A DNA stretch of 64,000 bases, taken from contig CM060126.1 of the NCBI GenBank assembly GCA_030522415.1, forward strand, positions 12,164,852-12,228,851, written 5' to 3'. This DNA comes from Channallabes apus. Lineage: Eukaryota > Chordata > Actinopteri > Siluriformes > Clariidae. Under the pieces are notes generated by a model. It worked only from the letters and a program-made list of their open reading frames with translations, was not told the DNA's origin and made no database searches. Shown here piece after piece: positions 1-12,135 of the stretch (its first letter is position 1; every line of letters begins with the position of its first letter). The position numbers were made by a program, and so were the translations under genes.

Positions 1-1885
1 CCGGAGCTTTGTGATCTTAAGGCGCGTGGTGGATTGTAGCGCATCAGAAGACTGGTTAGGTATGTGGGAGCTAAACCATTTAAGGCCTTGTATGTAAGTA
101 ATACTATTTTGTAATTTATTCTAAACTGAACAGGTAGCCAGTGCAGGGATGATAATATTGGGGTTATATGATCATATTTTCTGGATCTAGTGAGAACCCT
201 GGCAGCTGCATTTTGGATTAACTGAAGCTTGTTTATTGAGGATGCAGGACAACCACCTAGTAATGCATTACAATAGTCCAGTCTGGAGGTCATGAATGCA
301 TGAACTAGTTTTTCTGCATCAGATACGGATAAGATCTTCCTAAGTTTAACAATATTTCGAAGATGGAAAAAGGCTGTTTTTGTGATATTTGAAATGTGAT
401 TTTCAAAAGACAAGTTACTGTCTAATATTACTCCCAGATCTTTTACTGCTGAGCTGGTAATAACAGTACATCCTTCTAAGCGCAAGCTGAATTGTGAAAG
501 CTGTTGTGTGCTGGTTTTTGGGCCAATAAGTAATATCTCTGTCTTATCTGAATTTAATAAAAGAAAGTTATTGGTCATCCAATCTTTTATGTCCTGGACA
601 CACTCAGTTAATCTAGACAACTTAGGTATTTCGTCTGGTTTGGTTGAGATATATAATTGGGTATCATCAGCATAACAATGGAAACTAATCCCATGTCTTC
701 TAATGATGTTACCCAAGGGAAGCATGTATATTGAGAACAACAGAGGTCCTAAAACTGACCCTTGTGGGACCCCATATTTCACTGGCATTACACCAGACGG
801 TTCTCCATTTAGATCTACAAAATGGTAGCGATCAGACAGGTAAGATCTAAACCATTTTAATGCCTGTCCCTGAATACCTATATAATTTTGTAAGCGATCT
901 ATGAGAATATTATGATCTATAGTGTCGAATGCAGCACTAAGATCAAGCAGGACTAGCAATGAGATGCAGCCTTGGTCTGAAGCTAAAAACAAGTCTTTGT
1001 AATCTTAACTAGTGCAGTTTCTGTGCTATGATGGGGCCTGAAACCTGACTGAAATTCTTCAAGGATGTTGTTATCCTGCAAGAATGTGCAAATTTGAGCT
1101 GATACTACTTTTTCTAGTATTTTTGATATGAACGGGAGGTTTGAAATCGGTCTGTAATTTGTTATTTCATTCGCGTCCAAATTAGATTTTTTAAGAAGCG
1201 GCTTAATAACTGCTAACTTGAAAGGTTTAGGGACGTGACCTAGATGTAATGAAGAATTAATAATGTTTAGGAGTGGCTCTCCAACCATAAGCATCACTTC
1301 TTTTAAAAATCTGGTTGGGATTGGGTCTAACAGGCACGTTGTTGATTTAGCCGAGGTGATGAGTTTATACAGCTCTTCCTGTCCTATACCTGTAAAGCAG
1401 TGAAAATCTAAATGTGAAGCTATAGGCTGAACTGGATCGTGAGATACTATTAGAGGTTGAACCTCCATTATTTTCTTCCTGATATTATTGATTTTTTCAT
1501 TAAAGAAGTCCATAAAGTCTTCACTTCTAAACTGTGATGGGATACTCTCTGCGGGCATCTTAGGTTTTGTTAGGCGAGCCACTGTACTAAATAAGAACCT
1601 GGGATTGTTTTGGTTTCTTGCTATCAGTTGGCTAAGATGCTCGGTCCTAGCAGTTTTTAGAGCCTGTCTATAGCTGCACATACTGTCTTTATACGCAATT
1701 CGAAAAACTTCTAATTTAGTTTTCCTCCATTTTCGCTCGAGGTTACGGGTTGCTCTCTTTAGGGCGCGAGTATGACTGTTGTACCAAGGTGCAAGTGTTT
1801 TATCTCTGACTTTTTTTAATCTGATGGGAGCAACAGTGTCTAACGTACTGGTAAGTATAGTGCCCATGCTGCTAGTCACTTCATC
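1..1885 (-). mobile_element. L2-clade LINE, reverse-transcriptase half (ORF2 3' part)
   Basis: Read on the minus strand this is the RT domain of an L2/CR1-type non-LTR retrotransposon. From high to low coordinate: a linker (DEVTSSMGTI), RT motif NYRPISNLPF near 1,150, GFRPHHSTETAL near 1,030, LDLSAAFDTIDH near 925, GVPQGSVLGPLLF near 750 and the catalytic YADDTQLY at 660-683. The C-terminal part (SRLDYCNALLGGCP, LHWLPVQFRINYK) runs to position 1 and beyond. A one-base deletion near 990 breaks the frame after ALVKIT, so the copy is dead. Its 5' half is not adjacent: the reading frame stops at the TA at 1,886 and resumes at 28,771, where endonuclease and ORF1 are found on the same strand. Confidence 0.9.
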
Positions 1886-1887
1886 TA

Positions 1888-1912
1888 CAGATGTCGCCAT
1901 TAAAAACCTCCG
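1888..1912 (+). repeat. Left terminal inverted repeat of the 26.9-kb segment
   Basis: Begins CAGATGTCGCCATTAAAAAC and is preceded by TA at 1,886-1,887. It matches the inverted right end with about 21 of 25 bases. The next 150 bases inward match 42,418-42,559. Confidence 0.65.
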
Positions 1913-2015
1913 TTTCGAGAAAAGGGATCCCGTGACTTGCCGCGGCTTTGCGCGGCTGCGTGCGGGAAGCTGTGAACATGCCCTTCATTACCTGTAGGGG
2001 GCAGTCGTGTTTCAG

Positions 2016-2174
2016 TCTGAAGTATTGTGTGTCTACTGAAGCCGAAAATGTGTGCAAATTAAACTGCGCATGCGTGTTTGGAGTCGCTGTGCCCGCGCTG
2101 TGTATCAGTCGGTTGGGAATCATCACGGAGGTTACAACACGGCGTGGCTGCAGCTGGAGTTTGTCGTGTTCGAG
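2016..2174 (+). other. 5' non-coding exon, copy 1, with promoter-like sequence
   Basis: The exon is bounded by TTTCAG (2,010-2,015) and GTAAGT (donor at 2,175). It contains TGCGCATGCGTG at 2,065-2,076, an NRF1-type promoter motif, and many CpGs. Copy 2 at 2,851-3,009 reads the same. The upstream 1,905-2,015 is CpG-rich and could be the promoter. Confidence 0.5.
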
Positions 2175-2743
2175 GTAAGTTTAGCTTTCTTTTTTGGATG
2201 TGATTCTCGCTTTCATGACTCCCAATAAATGTTCATCTTAATCTCAGGACGTACAATTAGCAATTTCAGTTTTTAATAGTGTGGAGATTCACAAAACACC
2301 GTTTTCGTGTAAAAAACTGAACCTACGGAGCCCCCATGGGTCCTGTGGTAAATAAATAAATAAATAAAATAATAACGAACCGAGCGCGCGGATTAATACA
2401 CCGAGATGTGTGTTTCTTACCCCCACCCCGAGTGAAAACGGCGTGTTCAGACAAAGCCTCGCCAGTTAGATGCCATTTCTGAACAAACTGAGTCGTGTGT
2501 GTTAAAGCATTAAATGGTAAAAGAGCACTAGCAATAAACGTTTTTTTTTCTGAAGCCAAACTTTATTAATGAGTTACGAGTAAAGAACCTGTACATATGT
2601 TCATACAGTATTGACAGCAGCTCTAATTTACTGCGGTAAAGCCAGCCGCGGTTCAGAAAAACACGGTCAAGCCAGCCGCGATTGATTTTAGTGTGCGCGC
2701 ATATTACAGTGATTACGGTAGTTTCATGAACAACACAGAGAGA

Positions 2744-3166
2744 ATGCCCCATATCTGAAAAAGGCTGCAGTAAAATAGTTTCATATGTGGTGTGTATATA
2801 GTATGGGACGTCCTGAATAAGAACTGATCATTGTTTTTTTTCTGTTTCAGTCTGAAGTATTGTGTGTCTACTGAAGCCGAAAATGTGTGCAAATTAAACT
2901 GCGCATGCGTGTTTGGAGTCGCTGTGCCCGCGCTGTGTATCAGTCGGTTGGGAATCATCACGGAGGTTACAACACGGCGTGGCTGCAGCTGGAGTTTGTC
3001 GTGTTCGAGGTAAGTTTAGCTTTTACACTTATTAGAAATGGGGTCTTTATACCCCTTTGAAATGTAATAATGCCCCATATCTGAAAAATGCTGCAGTAAA
3101 ATAGTTTCATATGTGGTGTGTATATAGTATGGGACGTCCTGAATAAGAACTGATCATTGTTTTTTT
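2744..3166 (+). repeat. Direct repeat flanking exon copy 2
   Basis: About 95 bp beginning ATGCCCCATATCTGAAAAA at 2,744 recurs almost unchanged at 3,071-3,166. With the exon copy between them, this shows a local tandem duplication of intron plus exon. Confidence 0.8.
2851..3009 (+). repeat. 5' non-coding exon, copy 2 (identical duplicate)
   Basis: This 159-bp stretch is base-for-base the same as 2,016-2,174 by eye, with a good acceptor (TTTTTTCTGTTTCAG) and the same GTAAGTTTAGCTTT donor context. It contains the same NRF1-like motif at 2,900-2,911. The matching block is 2,844-3,028 against 2,009-2,193. Confidence 0.8.
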
Positions 3167-4799
3167 CTACTTTTTTTTTTTTATCATATAATGTGTGTAC
3201 ATTATATGGGATAAAAACTGACCATGGCGTTTTATACTTACTAGAATTTATTTTTTCATAGGTCTCTGAAGTGAAATAAAGGCATTTTATTTAACTTTTT
3301 TTCCCCCATTGTGAACATTTGTTTATTTGACCTCTCTTCCAAAGCAGACGTTAATCCTCATTATAGAAAACATTCATTGAAGAATAACTGCTACTTTTGA
3401 ACAGTAAAACAAAATAAAAATCAATTCTGGTATTTAGAAAGACTAAATACATTATTTTGTCTGTTTTCTACGAATTCTGCTGTAACTTATCTACATAAAA
3501 CAATTATTTGAATGGTGAATATTTAAGAAAAATATTGTAACAGACAACCGTCAAAGTCACCAATAAATAACGGATATTAAAGCAGAAATGCAAATATCTG
3601 TTTCTAACGGTGTCAGAAACTTTGTGTTAGTAGCACTGCTTGACATGCTTGATGCCTTCCTCTTTTGTAATTTGCTTTGGATAAAGGCCTAAATGTAGTT
3701 GTACGAATAAAAGATTATGTAATGATACAATGTAAATATTTTCACAGAAACAAAGCGTAAAGATGAGACGTGAATCTGAAGAGGATCTCTTTGATGATTG
3801 CCTGGTAAAGCATTGTTTTCTTATTAATTATACAATTTATTAATACCTTGAATATAGTGTTTGTTGTATTGGACAGAAGCATATAAATGCAAATGAATAT
3901 ATAAATATGAGTAATTATTGAACGAATTTTCATGTTTGGACTAACCCTTTAAATACAAACTCAGCATTCATCATAGGATTTCCTGACACTGTAAAGCCAT
4001 CTCATGCCATGTTTTACTGATGCAAGATTAGTGCTAAAGCAATTTAATCCAAGTTTAACAATATGAAGTATATGAAGTGATGGTCATTTTTTTATTATCA
4101 TTTATTTTTATTTTTATTTTTTTCTCAATGAAGTCAGCACAGGTTGAAGCAATTCAGATTTTTTTTGTTTCTCAAAATAAATGATTTATTTTCTTGTAAA
4201 TTTTATGCAGGGGGACAGACGAAGTGACACCTTCTTAAAATCCTTGTCGTCCGTGCTGTTGAAGGGGAAGAACCGGTTGGTGTATCCATAATCCTTGAAG
4301 GAGAGGCTATTTTCAGAAAGTTCTTCTAGAACTTGATGGGATTAAGCTATCACCAAAAGTGCAAGCTTTAAAGATGAAGTTATCATCTTAAAACATTTGA
4401 TTTGGCTTGACTACAAGTGTTTACATGTTGTGTTTACATGTTCAGCTTAAAATGTTTTCATGCATTAAGGTTTCAATGGCATACTTTTAAGTGCACTAGT
4501 CCAGAGTGCTGATTTGAAAGTTGCAACTTCACTGCTTCAGAGGGCTATTACGTTTTAACGTTTATTCTACAGTTTGTTTAAAGTATTTTCTGCTGCATTT
4601 TATTTCTAAATGAATGCTGTATTTTATTTATTTATTATTTTACACAATTTTGTTTAAAACAAGTATTTCAGGCCCTGGTGCCGTGCAGTTTTTTTCTATG
4701 GATGCAAAATTTAGCTGAATGCACTTTTATTAAAAAGACAACTTGGATCTAGACTGTGAATGTCACAAATATTTGGTAATGTTGGTGAATAAACTGTTT

Positions 4800-5560
4800 A
4801 ATTATATTTTAGTTGTGTGATTTATGAAAGATATAGATGAAATAATTACTTAAGTTTCTTTCCAAAACATAAATTAGCAATGTTTACATTATTATAGGGA
4901 GTAATATAAATTGATAAAACCAAGTAAGGGAAAATCTCACAAAACAAAATGATAGTAATTTCATAAAATCAAGGTTCCTGCTGATACAACAATGCATTAA
5001 CTTTAGATTTACTTAAAATAATCAAGTAATTTGTGCATTAAGTATAATTATGTAACTTTTACTTGATTTATTTTATTGTTAATTTAATTAAGTAGATTTT
5101 ACCTGACAATTACGGGTGAGTTTGTTTGTAGCATGCAGTAAAGTGTATGTGACACAAAAATATATATTTGTAATATCGTGCAATCTCTGCTATCCGCTAG
5201 CAAACTTGAGCGATTCTTTTATTTTTTATATAATATAAAGTATGTTTACAGTATAAACTTTCTATGTACGGGTCCAATCAGAAAAATTTTACCAGAAAAC
5301 AGCATATTACATTGATTACATTGGCCTGAGGCTGGACAATGGAATAAACTGTGGGATAAACTGTAGAACTGAACAGAATTTTTTTTTCCATGTGACTTGA
5401 AAAGCCTTTCATCTAGTTAAATATAAATGTTAAAACTCTGATCATGTTATCTAGTTTAATTTCGTGTTTTCGCTACATAAATAAGACCGTAGGTTCTCTA
5501 TTCAACCCCTTAAAATTTCAAATGTAATCTAAAAATGGCCTAGCTTGTACAGGCTACTAT
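4800..5560. other. AT-rich spacer, nothing recognised
   Basis: AT-rich unique-looking DNA after the polyadenylation signal at 4,789. I see no exon-like stretch, RNA gene or clear repeat end. Confidence 0.5.
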
Positions 5561-5831
5561 ACGCTCATCAGCAGTCGGCGCCCCGCTGTAACCAGCAGAT
5601 CAAAGGAGCAGTTATTGGCTGACACGTAGCCTTCTGAGTTTGGAGACCCACAGAACCCCCACTGTAATTCCCCCATCTCACCTTTCATTCACATAAGGTG
5701 TGAAGTTATCAAACCAGTTTCCGGGAATGGGGTAGAATTGGGGGGTTTTAAAACAAACGAGCAGGCGTCTCTGCCTAAAATGTTTTTCGCCAGCAAAACA
5801 CCTTTCTCCTCTCTCTCTCTCTCTCTCTCTA

Positions 5832-5872
<41 letters not shown>

Positions 5873-6480
5873 ATTCAGGGCTATTTATGATGGAGACACC
5901 TTTTTACGTTTTAAATATGTAAAACCTCCGCTGCGTGTATTCATTCACAGGCTGCAGAGCACGCACAGAGAAATAGGAGACTGTGGTGTATGAGTGGATT
6001 GGAGAGAAGAGAGCTGTTCAGTTACTATAAAATATATATATATAAACATATGATCTTTTGTTTAACACACAAACACAAGACTAAAGGTAATATACATACA
6101 ATGAAAACTTGTCATAAAAATCTTTATTAATGGCAAAAATGACTTAACATTTATGGGTCTGTTTGCTCGAGTGAGCAGCCATGTTGAAAACTTCGCTTAG
6201 CCCTTCGTTTGAAGTGAGGTCCTGAAAAATCTTCGTTTGGAGGGCTATCTGGCCCTTCCCCCCTCCCCCTACACCTCCAACCAAAAGAGAAATGAGACAC
6301 CACTACCCCTGCACGTGAACGCGCCAAATGGAAGAGTAGGGGGAAGGGTTGGGATTCAGCCTTAATATTGGAGCAATAAAATTTACTTAAAATCTGTGTC
6401 CAAATTGTTATGAGGATTTTATCAAGTAAATCTTACAAGTTCTTTTTTTCAGTGCATGGGTGAACACGATGTTTTAAGAA

Positions 6481-6555
<75 letters not shown>

Positions 6556-6700
6556 TGTGTGTGTGACCGGTGCAACTCACACGTCCTATTCCATTGTCAT
6601 TCATACTGCCGTAGTTTTTAGAGCCCTAAAAAAGCATTCGCTAGTAAGTAAGTAAATAAAAGACAAATGAATAAATAGTTTTAAATTATATATATACAGG
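5560..6700. repeat. Dispersed repeat also present (inverted) at 39.3-41.7 kb
   Basis: Several blocks match the reverse complement of the 39-42 kb region: the block around 5,575-5,620 matches 39,290-39,335, the block around 6,460-6,490 matches near 41,630, and 6,570-6,700 matches 39,770-39,915. The blocks are not fully collinear, so this is probably two rearranged copies of one element. It includes a (CT)n/(AT)n tract at 5,808-5,870 and a (TA)n tract at 6,483-6,552. Confidence 0.55.
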
Positions 6701-7045
6701 GGCGTAGATTTAGGGTGGACGGAGGGGATGTGTCCCCACCAATATCCTCCGACCATTGAAATGTCCCCACCAATAATTTAATCCACTTTTTTTTTTAAAT
6801 CGTTCTGTCAACATTAACCTAGACACGCAGAAAGGGATAAATCACGTTCTCTCCTTGAGTCCTCCCGCCCCCAAAACACATATGAACATTTTGATTGGCT
6901 GTGCCTTTCCCTGCCATCATGTGATAGACGATTGGCTGCGTTCAGACACAAGCAGCGCCAAATGCAGTGGACTCACATTCAGTACAGCAGGCCAGGATAT
7001 AGTCTGTGAATACGGACGTAAAACTAACAGCAGATTAAACAGCTA
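6700..7045. mobile_element. Putative DNA-transposon end starting CAGGGGCGTAGATTT
   Basis: At 6,699 the sequence CAGGGGCGTAGATTTAGGG opens a block with two copies of a TCCCCACCAATA motif. CAGGGG starts are typical of hAT ends, and I recall this block as a common fish repeat. The other end and a target duplication were not found. Confidence 0.35.
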
Positions 7046-7379
7046 AATGTAAAAGTATAAATATGATCCCTGTCAGTCTCCTAATCTAGTGACTGTTTGT
7101 CAGAAATCAGTATTGTGAAAGAAATTGATAAACTAGTATACTAATATTGCCATATGGCTAGAATTTTGTTGACACCAATAGACAATCCACTTCAGAAAAA
7201 TAGTTTTTAAAATGCATTCACTTACTTGGCGAACATTAATGATTTGATTCGAGGTTTGCACACTAAGTCTCAGAAAAAGTGAAATAAAATGATTGCTGTT
7301 TAAATGGCATGTGTTTATCCTGTTTTGTCAGGTAACAGAACCTAAACACCTGTGCTGTATATCAGACAGCGATGGAGAG

Positions 7380-7683
7380 AGTGTAGATTACACACAGGTG
7401 CTCTCTAGTCATTAGCACTCATCAGGCAATGTCTATGGCCAACTGACTGCACTCAGACCAAAGGGGGCTGAATAATTACACACACCCCACTTTTCAGTTA
7501 TTTATTTGTAAAAAAAAAAAAAAATTTTGAAATCATGTATGATTTTCGTTCCACTTCTCGCGTGTACACCACTTTGTATTGGTCTTTCACGTGGAATTCC
7601 AATAAAATTGATTCATGTTTGTGGCTGTAATGTGACAAAATGTGGAAAAGTTCACGGGAGGCGAATACTTTTGCAAGCCACTG
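7380..7683 (-). mobile_element. Tc1-type remnant (terminal 300 bp only)
   Basis: This is the reverse complement of 63,444-63,745, the start of the Tc1 copy at the end of the window, and ends at the terminal motif GCAAGCCACTG (7,673-7,683). Only one end is present, so it is a solo end or deletion product. A (T/A) homopolymer at 7,508-7,526 replaces part of it. Confidence 0.75.
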
Positions 7684-7689
7684 TAGTTG

Positions 7690-8235
7690 TCCTGAGATTT
7701 AACATTGTTACCAATAATAGGCTGAGGCATTCTCTGTCCATGCTCATAAGGAATCCCTCAATGTTTTTCAATTAGGGGACAGAAGCAGATCAGCCATGTT
7801 GTAGTTCAGGTGAAGAGGCGAGGTCACAGGAGGTCAATCTGAATGTTGATTATACAGTATATAACATATAATATGTGTGCGTGTATTATACATGTTGATT
7901 ATACTAATATTTAGCATTATGAGGAGTGATAGGCTGAGGATGTAAGTGATTCATTAGTGTTTTTGGCAAAAGTTTTGAACTGACATTTCACTTTTTTGTC
8001 ACGCTATTTCATCAGGTGGCAATGCTGTCCGGTCCTAGTGCAGTCAGAGGGGAAGAGTTAGGGTCAAAGCCATTGTTCACCCCCAAAAAAACTTTACTCA
8101 CTATTTACTCCTTAAGTGGTTCCAAACTTTAATGATTTTCTTTATTTTGTTGAATACAAAATAAGATATTGGGGAAAAAAGGGGATTGGGGGATGGGGTA
8201 TTAGTTGGAGTCATAGGTAGCAAACCTACGCCCTT

Positions 8236-8286
<51 letters not shown>

Positions 8287-9240
8287 TGTCTTTATATACT
8301 TGTGAGGACCGACCCCTGACGGGCAACCTTTGTTGTGAGGACATTTTCCTTTGTGAGGACATTTTGGCCGGTCCACACAAAAAGCTTGCTAGGGTAGACT
8401 CCTTTGACCCTACTGAATGATCTGCACTAAGTCTTAGAAAATGTCCACACAGAGATAGAAAAGTCAGAAAAGTGTGTGTTTGCTAGCGCCCCTACAGGAC
8501 AAACTCTGGTACTGCATGCAGAAAAATCTTCTAATCTTCCAATTTTCTAATTGGCTAAGGTTCCAGAATTTTGTGATTCGCTATTTTAGTCATGTGACAA
8601 CATGGCTGAGAGCTTGCACAGTAACAAGGCCACAGCCTTAGGCTGATAGTTCATTTAAAATGGGAAAAGAGCAAAAAATTTAAGCTTCATGAATAATATC
8701 TTTTTCTTATATATAATCTGCTTTGAGACAATGTCAATTGTTAAAAGCGCTATACAAATAAAATTGTATTAATATTTTGATTACAATTACTAAGCAAGAA
8801 AACATTTAATTGACTATTGCTATTACTCATGCAAGTACTGATACCACTATAACTACATATACAGTTACTACAAATATTAGAATTACTACTATTACTAAAA
8901 ATGGCACATACCTCATTAATATTTTTTTGCAACAGATATGAAGCAGATAATTTTAACTAATTATTACTATTATTTGTGTTTGTTTAAATACAGCAGTGTT
9001 CGTGTCTTTTCAACAAGCTCTGAATTGCTGTATTTTACCCAGTGTGTATTTAATGGTTTAAAAATGGTTGCTAATTTATAATTTTAAGTACATATATGAA
9101 TGTTTTGTAACATTAGCATAATATTGGATGACATTTTAAGCATCAAATCAGTGAATATGATCGCATTGCAATAGATAATACTTCAGATTCAGGTTAATTT
9201 TATGTCATTCAACATCTGCTGATATAAATGTTCCCTGAAG
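7690..9240. other. Non-coding stretch with repeat scraps
   Basis: Contains a (TG)n tract (about 8,236-8,284) followed by a GTGAGGACC-rich block (8,300-8,375) that recurs near 23,440-23,620, and a LINE-type 3' tail ending GCGCTATACAAATAAAATTG (about 8,720-8,768). No gene seen. Confidence 0.5.
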
Positions 9241-9289
9241 ATGGAAGGCTGCTATTGGTCATCTTTTGAGCAGATTTAATCAATCTGTG

Positions 9290-9570
9290 CAGCCCCTTCT
9301 TATCAGACATATACAGTAGCGATTGCCGTGGCAGACAGTTATGGAGGATGTCAGGACTTTCTACACCACATATCGGTAAAAGAAGTCAGCACAGCAGCAC
9401 TGAGGCGAAGCTGCTTCAGGCGTTGATGAGACTTCTTAATAATGCTGCCTGTGTTCATGGCCCATGTGAGGTCACTAGAAATGTGCAGTATTTCACCATC
9501 AGTATTACACAAAAGGTAAACTTCCCAGACCCCTCCCCCTCTATACCTGAACCCACACACTCAACACCAC
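9290..9570 (-). mobile_element. LINE reverse-transcriptase C-terminal fragment
   Basis: Minus-strand translation includes SSDLTWAMNTGSIIKKSHQR followed by LKQLRLSAAVLTSF. This resembles the module after the RT domain in Rex1-like fish LINEs (DLTWxxNTxxIxKKAxQRLxxLR). It is isolated, with stops on both sides. Confidence 0.6.
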
Positions 9571-9699
9571 ACCTGTATTAGTGTGTGTGTATATAGCATG
9601 GCCTGATTCTCACTTCAGGGTCCAGTGGTGGATCAAAGCAGCATTTAACAAGAATACAGAGCTTGAATAACCACTTGATAATACAGTGCTTGATAATAC

Positions 9700-9964
9700 A
9701 TAATGTTAAAAAAAAAGTTGAATATCATGAAAAAGTAGATTTCTTTGTAATTTGATCTAAAAAGTCCAACTCTTATTCTGTATATTCTAAACTTTTTATA
9801 TGTGAAGTGAAATATTTCAAGCTTTTTTGTTTTAATTCTAATTCTTATGGCTTAAAGTGAATGAAACTGAAAAATCCTTTGTTTCAAATTGGAATATTTG
9901 ATTTTGACCTTGATTAAATTACTATTCATACAGTATAAATATTGTGGATCTGTTAGTCTAGTTC
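9700..9964. mobile_element. Old Tc1-type terminal remnant
   Basis: A-rich block with phrases such as GTGAAATATTTCAAGCTTTT and CTTATGGCTTAAAGTGAATGA that resemble the sub-terminal region of the Tc1 copy at 33,845. Similar scraps lie near 16,230-16,840 and 23,120-23,300. Too decayed to delimit. Confidence 0.4.
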
Positions 9965-10126
9965 AGGGGTGGGCAATTAATTTTTCATATACTGTAGGAA
10001 ATTTTGACAATTGTCGAGAGCTGAACCAATACACCTACCCAATATTTAATGAACATTCACAAAAACAGTTTTAAAAATGTGCAAAACTAGCATCAATTAA
10101 CTTTACACAAAATATCAAGTATTCTA

Positions 10127-10329
10127 CATTTACATTTACATTTAGGCATTTGGCAGACGCTCTTATCCAGAGCGACTTACATTTTTATCTCATTACACAT
10201 CTGAGCAGTTGAGGGTTAAGGGCCTTGCTCAAGGGCCCAACTGTGGCAACTTGGTGGTTGTGGGGTTTGAACCTGGGATCTTCCGAACTGTAGTCCAATG
10301 CCTTAACCACTGAGCTACCCTGGCCCCAC
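10127..10329 (-). mobile_element. tRNA-derived SINE with target duplication
   Basis: On the minus strand the 5' end reads GGGGCCAGGGTAGCTCAGTG, a tRNA-like A box, followed by GGTTCAAACCCC (B box), and the 3' part reads AGTCGCTCTGGATAAGAGCG. The 7-bp TATTCTA at 10,120-10,126 and 10,330-10,336 is the target duplication. The same family is at 51,318-51,516. Confidence 0.9.
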
Positions 10330-10379
10330 TATTCTAAAGGTGAGCATCTTAACACAAAAAAGGAATAAATGCACCCAGC

Positions 10380-11236
10380 TTTAATCTAGTCTGTTTTGGG
10401 CTTGAACAAGTGCTATGAAGTCAGGTTGAATATCTGAGATATGGACATGTGAAGGATAGCATACAAGTGATCATCACTTAGAGAGGATCTGTATCTGGAT
10501 TTGTCGAACATCACTGAGAATGTTTGTTCACATATAGAGGCTGTGGCCATATATAGGTAGATCCAAAAAGAACCAACATCCTCTGAGCATACCTCCTTAA
10601 GTTTGGAAAGCTCTCCTCTTTGAGAGAAGAATAGAAATCCAGCTGTGATACTGACTTTGCTCTGCTAGTAGTCTGTCAGACTGGAGTTTGATGATATCAC
10701 TGATTGCATTATCCACACTGCTAGTGAAGGGAGAGGAAATCATGTGCATTTCACTCTCAACTGTTTTAAAGTCTTCAACTTGTCTTGAACATTCACCATG
10801 CAGTGTTGCTAACATAAATGAGTACCTGCGAAAGTGATCAGCTGATGGTGTGACTGCATTCAGTGTGGGCATGTGGGCAAGAATGTTGCCCTCTAACTGG
10901 CTTGAGAGAAACTTCAACTTTCTCAATAAGGCCATTGCCTTGCAGCTTGGTATTTAGTGCAGTCACATCAACAGCAAAAACCAGGTCTGCCATCCAGTCT
11001 GCATCTGAGAGCTCTCTGGTATCCTGGTCTTGTTTCTTACAAAAGTCATGTCAAAAGTTTTTTTGCAGAGATTCCATACTCTCTTAGGCACCTTGCCAAG
11101 CAATTTGGTAACCTATGTCACTATATTCACTGTCATGCTCCACCCAAAGTGCAACAAACTGTCTGTTTCCATGCTCTTGTCCTAATGAAGTTAACTATTT
11201 TAGTCACATCCTCAATCACGTGGCACTGACTTACAT
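10380..11236 (-). pseudogene. hAT transposase fragment (GTF2IRD2-like)
   Basis: The longest open part (10,597-10,935) reads MALLRKLKFLSSQLEGNILA, then HMPTLNAVTPSADHFRRYSF. Lower coordinates in another frame read RYRSSLSDDHLYAILHMS, matching the C-terminal dimerisation region of these transposases (RYRSSLTDDHL). Higher coordinates give pieces such as ADLVFAVDVTALNTKLQG. Several frameshifts and stops show it is dead. In fish databases such fragments are named after GTF2IRD2, whose C-terminus derives from a hAT transposase. Confidence 0.75.
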
Positions 11237-12135
11237 AACACCTCGTCAACTCAACTCAACTTTATATGTACAGCACTTTAACAACAGGAATGCCCCAAAG
11301 TGTTTCACATAAATAATAAAATAATATAAAAAGACATAATTAAAATCACATCACACACATATATAATCAAACGGCATATATAAAATCAACATCACATGTT
11401 GGTTTAAACGCCAGAGAAAATCTGTGAGTTTTAAGATGAGACTTAAACACCCTGAGTGATGTGGCCTCACGAATAGTCAAGGGTAGGTCATTCCACAGTT
11501 TTGGTGCCGCTACAGAGAACGCCCGATCACCCCTAAGCTTGCATTTGGTTTTAGGAACAGCCAGCAAAAGTTTAGCTGATGATCTGAGAGACCGGGGTGG
11601 GGCATAGGGCTGAAGCAGATCCGAGAGGTAGGGCGGGGCAAGGCAATGTAAACATTTAAATGTGACCAAAATAATTTTCAAGTTAATTCGGTACTGTACC
11701 GGGAGCCAATGGAGGGAAGCCATAACTGGAGAGATATGTTCTCCTTCATGGGTAGACGTTAAGAATCGAGCAGCAGAGTTTTGGATCTGCTGTAGTCGAT
11801 GTAATGATGCCTGGGAAACCCCGAAATACAAAGCATTACAGTAATCGATACTAGTGGTGCTAAAGGCGAGGATGGCTATTTCAAAATGCTTAAAGGACAA
11901 AATAGGCTTAAGTTTTGCCAATTGTCTTAGTTGAAAGAAACAGGACCGAACCACAGCACTGATCTGTTTATCAAGTTTAAGGCCATGGTCAAAAATAACA
12001 CCCAAATTTGATGCTGTGGGTTTAACATACTGCTCCAAGGCTCCTAAATCCAGAGGTGGAACGCTACCCTTGGCACCAGGACCAAATACCAAAACCTCCG
12101 TCTTAAGTTCCTGATGTATAATACAATCCAAAAAT
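11237..12135 (-). mobile_element. 5'-truncated L2-type LINE, RT C-terminus and 3' tail
   Basis: A 254-codon open frame on the minus strand (11,367-12,131) encodes NLGVIFDHGLKLDKQI, SIDYCNALYFGVSQ, LHWLPVQYRINLK and GDRAFSVAAPKLWNDLP, the hallmark C-terminal region of L2/CR1 ORF2. After the stop comes a 3' UTR ending in GTTGAGTTGAGTTGA near 11,240, the short tandem tail typical of L2. It is 5'-truncated within the hAT element. The intact frame suggests a fairly recent insertion. Confidence 0.9.

Larger units (their letters stand above)
2016..4794 (+). pseudogene. Decayed spliced gene near the left end of the insertion
   Basis: A plus-strand transcription unit can be traced: a non-coding exon with a GTAAGT donor (2,016-2,174, duplicated at 2,851-3,009), a small coding exon (3,748-3,804, ATG at 3,763, MRRESEEDLFDDCL, phase 0), an exon from 4,211 (GDRRSDTFLKSLSS, stop at 4,291) and AATAAA at 4,789-4,794. 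Past the stop another frame reads EEPVGVSIILEGE, and a third reads LELDGIKLSPKVQALK, ending at 4,391. I recall this order (PxGIxLEG, then MELDGxKLSxKVQxLKNKL) from the C-terminus of uncharacterised multicopy teleost proteins, where about 40 residues lie between the two motifs. Here they are missing, and frames shift twice. The function of the family is unknown to me. Confidence 0.55.

Noticed and set aside
8101..8376. 91-codon minus-strand frame
   Set aside because: Consists largely of a translated (TG)n tract.
10140..10330. tRNA gene
   Set aside because: A and B boxes belong to a SINE with tail and target duplication; no cloverleaf of a functional tRNA.
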